Assembly: GCA_049515555.1 (NCBI GenBank)
Contig: JBEKTY010000236.1
Coordinates: 1 to 9,918, forward strand
DNA: 9,918 nucleotides
Direction: 5' to 3'
Origin: JBEKTY01 sp049515555
GTDB lineage: Bacteria > Planctomycetota > Planctomycetia > Pirellulales > Thermoguttaceae
The position numbers and the translations under genes were made by a program. The notes beneath the pieces are model-generated. The model did no database searches. It was not told the origin of the DNA and saw only the letters and a list, made by a program, of their open reading frames with translations. Below are positions 6,776-9,918 of this stretch, one piece after another (the stretch's first letter is position 1; each line of letters opens with the position of its first letter).

Positions 6776-6894
6776 GAAAACATGACTCTCCACAGCACGC
6801 AAAGGCAGGTCAAGAGCGCACCGCGAACCGTCCTGATACGATTCAGACGACGGGTACGGCGCCGCCTCCGGCCGTTCTCGGCCAGCGGGGCAAG

Positions 6895-6911
6895 GGAAAT
6901 CTCTAATTTCC
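6895..6911 (-). promoter_or_regulatory. Inverted repeat at the predicted PEP-CTERM transcription start
   Basis: GGAAAT-CTCTA-ATTTCC is a perfect 6-bp inverted repeat with a 5-base centre. It directly abuts the candidate minus-strand -10 hexamer (6917-6912) and would cover +1. That position suits a repressor operator or a 5' mRNA hairpin. It is short enough to be chance. Confidence 0.3.
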
Positions 6912-6940
6912 ACTATGATCTATCCCACCATTTGTGTCAA
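6912..6940 (-). promoter_or_regulatory. Candidate sigma70 promoter for the PEP-CTERM gene
   Basis: The minus strand shows a perfect TTGACA (6940-6935), a 17-base spacer and CATAGT (6917-6912, four of six to TATAAT). The start would be near 6905, leaving a 130-nt leader before ATG 6775. Many exosortase-linked genes in Proteobacteria use sigma54 promoters; I saw no TGGCAC-N5-TTGC match here. Confidence 0.42.
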
Positions 6941-7093
6941 AAATTGGCCAGTTCGGCCGCTCTGGGAGGCCGTTATTTTACGGCCTGTGACATACACTGT
7001 GGGGGGGCATCTTGACGCTTGCTTCGCACAGAAGGGGGGCGCCTGTCGACAAATCCCGAACTTGGGCCAGGCAACTTCATGGCCCACGAGGGA

Positions 7094-7122
7094 TTGACAA
7101 CGCCGCCAGCCGCAATGAGAAT
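7094..7122 (+). promoter_or_regulatory. Candidate sigma70 promoter for the aldo/keto-reductase-like gene
   Basis: A perfect TTGACA (7094-7099), a 17-base spacer and GAGAAT (7117-7122, four of six to TATAAT). Transcription would start near 7129, giving an 80-nt leader before ATG 7209. It is back to back with the minus-strand promoter at 6912-6940. Confidence 0.38.
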
Positions 7123-7208
7123 CAAATCATGTCAGGCTACCTCCGGTGGGTCCCGCCAGTCACGACAGGGCTAAGGAGCTCGTGAACCCTTTCCAGAAAG
7201 GAAAGTCC

Positions 7209-8201
7209 ATGCCCGAGGGAATTAGTCGTCGCACGTTCGTCGCCGGATCGCTTCTTTCCTCGGCCGGCGTCGCGCTTGGGGGGGCATCGTCCGGGGCCGA
7301 CGGTTCGCAGCCGGCCGGCCCGCCCACGCCTCAGGCCGGCCCACCCGCGCCTCAGGCCGGATTGCCCCGGGGCAAGATCGGGAAGCTCGAGATCAGCCGC
7401 CTGATTCTGGGCGGCAACCTGCTGACGCATTTCACGCACAGTCGCGACTTGCGATACGTCTACAATCTTGCCGCCCACTACAACACGGACGAGAAGATCA
7501 TGGAGACGCTCGCCACGGCCGAGGCGCACGGCATCAATACCCTGAGCATGCACAATCCGCCGCATCCGATCTCGATCTTGCGGCGCTACCGCAAGGAGCG
7601 GGGCGGCAAGATCCAGTGGATCATCTGCCCCACGGCCCCGGTGGAGCCGGGCCTGGTCGAGTACCGCCGGCACGTCGAGGAGTTGATCAAGGACGGCTGT
7701 GAAGCGATTTACCTGTGGGGCGTGCATGCCGATCCGCTGGTGGCGGCGGGAAAGATCGACCTGGTCGCCGAGGCCGTCGAGTTGCCGAAGAAATACGGCC
7801 TGCCCTCGGGCGTGGGCTGCCACGCGCTGGACGTGGTCCAAGCCTGCGAGCGGCACGGCGTGAAGGCCGACTTCTACATCAAGACCTTTCACAACCACAG
7901 CTACCCCACCGCGCCCAAGCCCGAGCAGATCACCGGGCCGCTCAACGAGTATCCCGGCTACTGGTGCTCCAATCCCCAGCAGACCGCCGACTTCATGAAG
8001 GGCGTGGCGAAGCCGTGGATCGCCTTCAAGACCATGGCGGCCGGCGCCATTCCGCCGCGGCAAGCCTTCCGCCGGGCGCTGGCCAGCGGCGCCGACTTCC
8101 TGCTGGCCGGCATGTTCGACTTCGAGATTGCCGAAGACGCCCAAATCGCCCAAGAGGCCGTGGCCACCTACCGCGACCGCGAGCGGCCCTGGCGGGCTTA
8201 G
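7209..8201 (+). CDS. Tat-exported TIM-barrel protein, aldo/keto-reductase-like
   Basis: A 330-residue protein with a twin-arginine leader (SRRTFVAGSLL, residues 7-17, then a hydrophobic stretch) and a Pro-rich linker with a repeated PQAGP unit (about 37-53). The mature part opens with GKIGKLEISRLILGGN, like the first strand of aldo/keto reductases, and the remainder has barrel-like alternation ending in FKTMAAG (273-279) and DFLLAGM (296-302). Reductases normally have Asp and Tyr soon after the second strand; here that place reads GINTLSMHNPP, so two of the four catalytic residues appear to be missing. Other candidate polar residues are H204 and the HNHSYP cluster at 228-233. It may be a binding protein or use different chemistry. 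ATG 7209 follows AAGGA by a good spacing and places RR correctly. The beta-helix gene lies 123 bp downstream in the same direction. Confidence 0.75.
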   Translation: MPEGISRRTFVAGSLLSSAGVALGGASSGADGSQPAGPPTPQAGPPAPQAGLPRGKIGKLEISRLILGGNLLTHFTHSRDLRYVYNLAAHYNTDEKIMETLATAEAHGINTLSMHNPPHPISILRRYRKERGGKIQWIICPTAPVEPGLVEYRRHVEELIKDGCEAIYLWGVHADPLVAAGKIDLVAEAVELPKKYGLPSGVGCHALDVVQACERHGVKADFYIKTFHNHSYPTAPKPEQITGPLNEYPGYWCSNPQQTADFMKGVAKPWIAFKTMAAGAIPPRQAFRRALASGADFLLAGMFDFEIAEDAQIAQEAVATYRDRERPWRA

Positions 8202-8220
8202 GACCGCAGGATCAATAGAT

Positions 8221-8274
8221 GTACTCATCTCGCTCCGCGAGATGGGCATTCATCTCGCGGAGCGAGATGAGTAC
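8221..8274. repeat. Nested palindrome (REPIN-like), 24-bp arms
   Basis: Perfect 24-bp inverted arms (8221-8244 and 8251-8274) with a 6-base loop GGCATT. Each arm contains its own hairpin, CATCTCGC-TCC-GCGAGATG, an 8-bp stem round three bases, preceded by GTACT. It starts 19 nt after the stop of the gene at 7209-8201. No T-run follows on either strand. The sequence is unrelated to the 2849-2909 element but the design is the same. Confidence 0.9.
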
Positions 8275-8324
8275 GTTGGCGAACACACAATAATTGATTC
8301 GCCGGCCCTTAACGCCTTGTGGTC

Positions 8325-9821
8325 ATGGCAGTGAGAGAGCGAAAACCGGGCACGGCGGGACATTTTTGCCGGGGCCTTGTGCTGGGCCTGGGCCTGCTAG
8401 CATGGACCAGCGGCGCGTGGGCGGCCGGCGACTGGTATCTGTCGCCCACCGGCAGCGACGGCGGCGGCGACGGCTCGCGGGCCAGCCCCTGGCACACCAT
8501 CGCTTACGCCGCCGGCCGGATTCCGGACGACGGCTCCGCGATCGTGCTCTTGGACGGCCTCTACGAGCAACCGCAATCCGTGGGCCGGCAGTTCAGCAGG
8601 CCGTGTGTCATCCGTGCCGAGAATCCCTATCGCGCCCGGTTGCGGAGCCCGGTTGGCACAAATCGGCTTCTCGCCTGCTACGGCGCCGCGAATGTGACGT
8701 TCCGCGGCCTGGAGCTGTTCGGCTCGGGCGCAACGCGGGGCGAGTATCTCGTTCACCTCGGCACGGCCCAGACGCACCACGTAGTGTTCGAGGACTGCTT
8801 GATCCACGATTGCTACAACAACGATCTGGTCAAGGTCAACGACTTCGCCCACCACATTACGTTCCGCGGTTGCGCATTCTACAATCAGACCGATCACGAA
8901 GGCGACCAGCAACTGGACATCAACACGGTGACCGACGTGGCCGTCGAGGACAGCCTCTTGTTCAACAACTACGCCGGCAGCGGGCGCACCAGCGCCAACC
9001 GCAGCCAGGGCTTCGTAGTCGTGAAGAACTCCGGCAGCACGCCCAACGTCACCCGGCGGATCGCCTTCCGCCGCAACGTCTTCCTGGGCTGGGACGGCCG
9101 GCCCGATCAGGCATTCTTGCTTCTGGGCGAAGACGGCAAACCCTTCTTCGAGGCCCAAGAGGTGCTGATCGAGAACAACCTCTTCATCCACGACTCGCCC
9201 GTGCGCACCTGGGGCACGCTGTTACTGAAGGGCGGGCTGCGGGCCGTCGTCTTCCGGGCCAACACGGTCATCGGTCACCCGGTCGTTAAATGGTCGGGCG
9301 CTTTTGCCGCGGTCTGCCTGCGAATTGACCAGAACCCGCCCATGGCCGGTCTGACCTTCGCCGGCAACATCTGGTGCGATCCGACGGGCCGCATGCCGCG
9401 CTTTTCGATGAGCGATGCGAAAGTCTTCGCCCCCGGCAGCCGGCAGGTGATGCTGGGCAACATCTACTGGAACGGCGGAAAGCCGATCCCCACCGAGGCC
9501 AAGGATACGCTGGTCCCCGATCGCGATTCACGGGGGCACGTCGTCGATCCGCACCTCGGCAATCCCGGCCCGGGGTCGGCGCTGCCGCGCTGGGACGGCC
9601 TCAAAGGGCAGTTCAGCTCCGGCCAGCGGACGATCCGCGGCGAGCGGGAGCGGCTGGTCCGCCGCTGGGCGGTCCCGGCCGCGGGCAGCCCGGCCCTGGG
9701 CGCCGCCGATTCCGCCGCGATGCCCGCCGACGACATCCTCGGCCACCCGCGCGGCGGCCGGCCCGATATCGGCTGCTTTCAAAAGAGCGGTCAGCGGTCA
9801 GCTTTCAGCGGTCAGCGATAG
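8325..9821 (+). CDS. Secreted right-handed parallel beta-helix protein
   Basis: A 498-residue exported protein. Residues 1-33 are a signal peptide (positive start, LVLGLGLLAW core, likely cut AWA|AG). DWYLSPTGSDGGGDGSRASPWHTIAYA (36-62) is the opening typical of DUF1565/polysaccharide-lyase-like beta-helix proteins. Repeated beta-helix turns follow, such as NVTFRGLELFGSG, HHVVFEDCLIHDCYNND, HITFRGCAFYNQ and VLIENNLFIHDS. These folds bind or cleave acidic polysaccharides, but I see no diagnostic catalytic set, so lyase activity is only possible. PDIGCF near the end is a common closing phrase for this group. After it, the last dozen or so residues (KSGQRSAFSGQR) are encoded largely by a GGTCAGC heptamer repeat that also precedes the stop. 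ATG 8325 is chosen; GTG 8319 and GTG 8331 are alternatives, none with a clear ribosome-binding site. Confidence 0.85.
   Translation: MAVRERKPGTAGHFCRGLVLGLGLLAWTSGAWAAGDWYLSPTGSDGGGDGSRASPWHTIAYAAGRIPDDGSAIVLLDGLYEQPQSVGRQFSRPCVIRAENPYRARLRSPVGTNRLLACYGAANVTFRGLELFGSGATRGEYLVHLGTAQTHHVVFEDCLIHDCYNNDLVKVNDFAHHITFRGCAFYNQTDHEGDQQLDINTVTDVAVEDSLLFNNYAGSGRTSANRSQGFVVVKNSGSTPNVTRRIAFRRNVFLGWDGRPDQAFLLLGEDGKPFFEAQEVLIENNLFIHDSPVRTWGTLLLKGGLRAVVFRANTVIGHPVVKWSGAFAAVCLRIDQNPPMAGLTFAGNIWCDPTGRMPRFSMSDAKVFAPGSRQVMLGNIYWNGGKPIPTEAKDTLVPDRDSRGHVVDPHLGNPGPGSALPRWDGLKGQFSSGQRTIRGERERLVRRWAVPAAGSPALGAADSAAMPADDILGHPRGGRPDIGCFQKSGQRSAFSGQR
9789..9816 (+). repeat. Four-unit heptamer array (GGTCAGC) at a gene's end
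   Basis: GGTCAGC (9789), GGTCAGC (9796), TTTCAGC (9803) and GGTCAGC (9810) are in perfect 7-bp register. The array is translated as the tail of the beta-helix protein and is followed at once by the TAG stop (9819-9821). The 7-bp period is not a coding period, so the repeat most likely invaded or expanded into the gene's end. Confidence 0.8.
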
Positions 9822-9829
9822 ACCTGTAC

Positions 9830-9918
9830 GGTGGGTCGAGCGCCAGCGAGCCCCACCATTTTCGACGAGCGACGGGAGGCGGACGACGGGCAGGAGTGCT
9901 TCTGGTGGGGCTCGCTGG
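9830..9918. repeat. Inverted repeat element cut by right window edge
   Basis: CCAGCGAGCCCCACCA (9843-9858) and its exact reverse complement TGGTGGGGCTCGCTGG (9903-9918) form 16-bp arms round a 44-base spacer. The second arm reaches the last base, so the repeat may be longer. The left arm is preceded by GGTGGGTCGAGCG, which resembles its partner's continuation. It begins a few bases after the beta-helix stop at 9821. No gene is seen after 9821. Confidence 0.75.

Larger units (their letters stand above)
6776..7208. other. Divergent intergenic region with promoters for both sides
   Basis: A 433-bp gap between divergent genes. It contains candidate promoters at 6912-6940 (minus) and 7094-7122 (plus), a 6-bp hairpin at 6895-6911 and a 7-bp hairpin at 6967-6986 (AGGCCGTTATTTTACGGCCT). 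The part next to the PEP-CTERM start (6776-6894) would be a long leader with no gene I can support. No small open frame here has both a good ribosome-binding site and a recognisable product. Confidence 0.5.

Overview
The window looks like a piece of a planctomycete chromosome, most like the Pirellulales type. This is inferred from gene content and style only. It is GC-rich. It has two Gfo/Idh/MocA oxidoreductases, one with a twin-arginine (Tat) leader, and a Tat-exported TIM-barrel protein related to aldo/keto reductases. It also has a secreted right-handed beta-helix protein and a PEP-CTERM surface protein. Intergenic spaces carry short palindromic and heptamer repeats. No rRNA, tRNA or CRISPR array was seen.

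Layout from left to right. Positions 1-1034 (minus strand) hold the first 344 codons of an IS4-family transposase that runs off the left edge. Positions 1035-1605 have no credible gene but contain a 9-bp hairpin and a six-unit heptamer array that begins at a stop codon. Two oxidoreductase genes follow on the minus strand (4239->2926 exported, then 2787->1606 cytoplasmic). They are probably one transcription unit, separated by a strong nested palindrome. A ketoacyl synthase III-like gene (4503-5639) lies on the plus strand. It converges on a PEP-CTERM protein gene (6775->5672, minus) built from 22 pentapeptide repeats; between and into these two genes lies what looks like a fragment of a different secreted protein. 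A 433-bp divergent intergenic region carries candidate promoters for both strands. The Tat-exported aldo/keto-reductase-like gene (7209-8201) follows, then a second nested palindrome, the beta-helix gene (8325-9821), and repeats at the right edge.

The proteins suggest handling of carbohydrate or another small polyhydroxylated substrate at or outside the cytoplasmic membrane: oxidoreductases, a TIM-barrel protein and a beta-helix protein of a fold common in polysaccharide lyases. No substrate can be read from the sequence, and nothing shows that all the genes form one pathway. The ketoacyl synthase stands alone, without fatty-acid synthesis neighbours.

The most interesting non-gene signal is in the 3' flanks. 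Dyad elements of unrelated sequence but the same nested architecture sit 16-19 nt after two stop codons, with a probable third cut by the right edge. Two unrelated heptamer arrays supply or abut the stop codons of two other genes. The PEP-CTERM gene itself appears to have grown by duplicating whole 60-bp (20-residue) coils.
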